From Leucobacter weissii (lineage in GTDB: Bacteria > Actinomycetota > Actinomycetes > Actinomycetales > Microbacteriaceae): DNA of 64,000 bases. This document shows, piece after piece, positions 63,643 through 64,000 of this stretch. The stretch lies in the NCBI RefSeq assembly GCF_017565745.1, contig NZ_JAGDYM010000015.1:62001-126000 (forward strand), given 5' to 3'. The notes under the pieces are model-generated. The model ran no database searches and was not told the origin of the DNA. It saw nothing but the letters and a program-made list of their open reading frames with translations. Positions within the stretch are counted from its first letter, which is position 1, and each line of letters begins with the position of its first letter. The position numbers were made by a program, and so were the translations under genes.

Positions 63643-64000
63643 CTATCCTTCGAGGTGGTCGATGCCGGGGGTCCAGCTGAGTCCGGGGACCCCCCAGCCG
63701 TTCTTGCGCTCCGCCTTCTGCGCGGCGCGATTCTCGGGGTGCACGAGGCGGTCGACGTAGAGCAGGCCGTCCAGGTGGTCGTACTCGTGCTGCATGATGC
63801 GGGCGAACCAGCCGCTGGTCTCGATCTCGAACGGCTCGCCGTCCAGATCGTGCGCCCGCAGCAGGGCCCGGGGAGATCGGCGCAGTGCGAACCGTTCGCC
63901 CGGGAACGAGAGGCAGCCCTCGACCTCGTCCTCCCCCGGAAGCCCCGGCTCCGGGGGAGCGATCCAGAGCTCGGGATTGATCGCCGCCCCCACCGCCGGA
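63643..64000 (-). CDS. def: peptide deformylase (5' end beyond the right edge)
   Basis: C-terminal 115 or more residues. Removes the formyl group from nascent proteins. Metal-site motifs EGCLSFPG (motif 2, Cys ligand) and QHEYDHLDG (motif 3, two His ligands) are present; motif 1 (GxGLAAPQ) lies outside the window. Frame is open to the right edge. Ends 24 bases before the ATPase start. Confidence 0.93.
   Translation of the reverse strand, partial: PAVGAAINPELWIAPPEPGLPGEDEVEGCLSFPGERFALRRSPRALLRAHDLDGEPFEIETSGWFARIMQHEYDHLDGLLYVDRLVHPENRAAQKAERKNGWGVPGLSWTPGIDHLEG

Overview
The window is a high-GC (roughly 68-70% by eye), densely packed chromosomal segment of a Gram-positive actinobacterium. 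The gene content fits Microbacteriaceae, and Leucobacter or a close relative is my best guess; this is an inference from protein flavour, not a measured placement. Supporting signs are the coproporphyrin-type haem genes (ChdC with actinobacterial catalytic residues, plus CpfC), a CPWC mycothiol-linked nitroreductase beside nei2-rpiB-pepN as in Mycobacterium, PriA with a degenerate ATPase, a MurT/GatD pair, a group II truncated haemoglobin, and a large share of leaderless genes.

Layout. (1) 1-4600, minus strand: alaS (3' end outside the window), a 74-aa membrane-linked protein, a lipoprotein serine beta-lactamase-like enzyme, and rpsD with a very strong terminator. (2) 4599-8331, minus: MFS exporter, rsmB and fmt, chained by 4-bp overlaps. 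(3) 8341-12396: an accessory block between fmt and priA, holding a solitary trpB behind a complete trpL attenuator and two secreted proteins, one of them an RTX-repeat protein. (4) 12397-16743, minus: priA, metK, rpoZ and a 215-aa unknown. (5) 16913-22168: tesB (+), then holA, comEC and comEA (-). (6) 22277-28213: iron and haem. efeU-efeO (+) faces efeB-chdC-cpfC (-). Both promoters carry the same 12-bp palindromic motif in the same two places. (7) 28253-33005: leuS, pabB and divergent pabC. (8) 33013-38942, minus: cydABDC (cytochrome bd and its ABC exporter). (9) 39174-44843: App1-like phosphatase, FUSC membrane protein, yceI with a MarR-like operator, gatD-murT and a small membrane protein. 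(10) 44962-51316: nei2, rpiB and the CPWC nitroreductase (-), then pepN, mscS and glbO (+). (11) 51641-59239: a 531-aa isocitrate lyase, tRNA-Arg(TCT), and an 1841-aa secreted lamin-tail/metallophosphoesterase protein. (12) 59358-64000: MFS transporter, small membrane protein, P-type ATPase and partial def.

No IS element, prophage, CRISPR array or classic defence island is visible. The most interesting signals are regulatory and structural: the leaderless trp attenuator in front of an orphan trpB; the paired palindromic operator shared by the iron-uptake and haem promoters; a TAnnnT-N6/7-start signature on 17 genes; and direct repeats that duplicate gene 3' ends or terminator hairpins in several intergenic regions.
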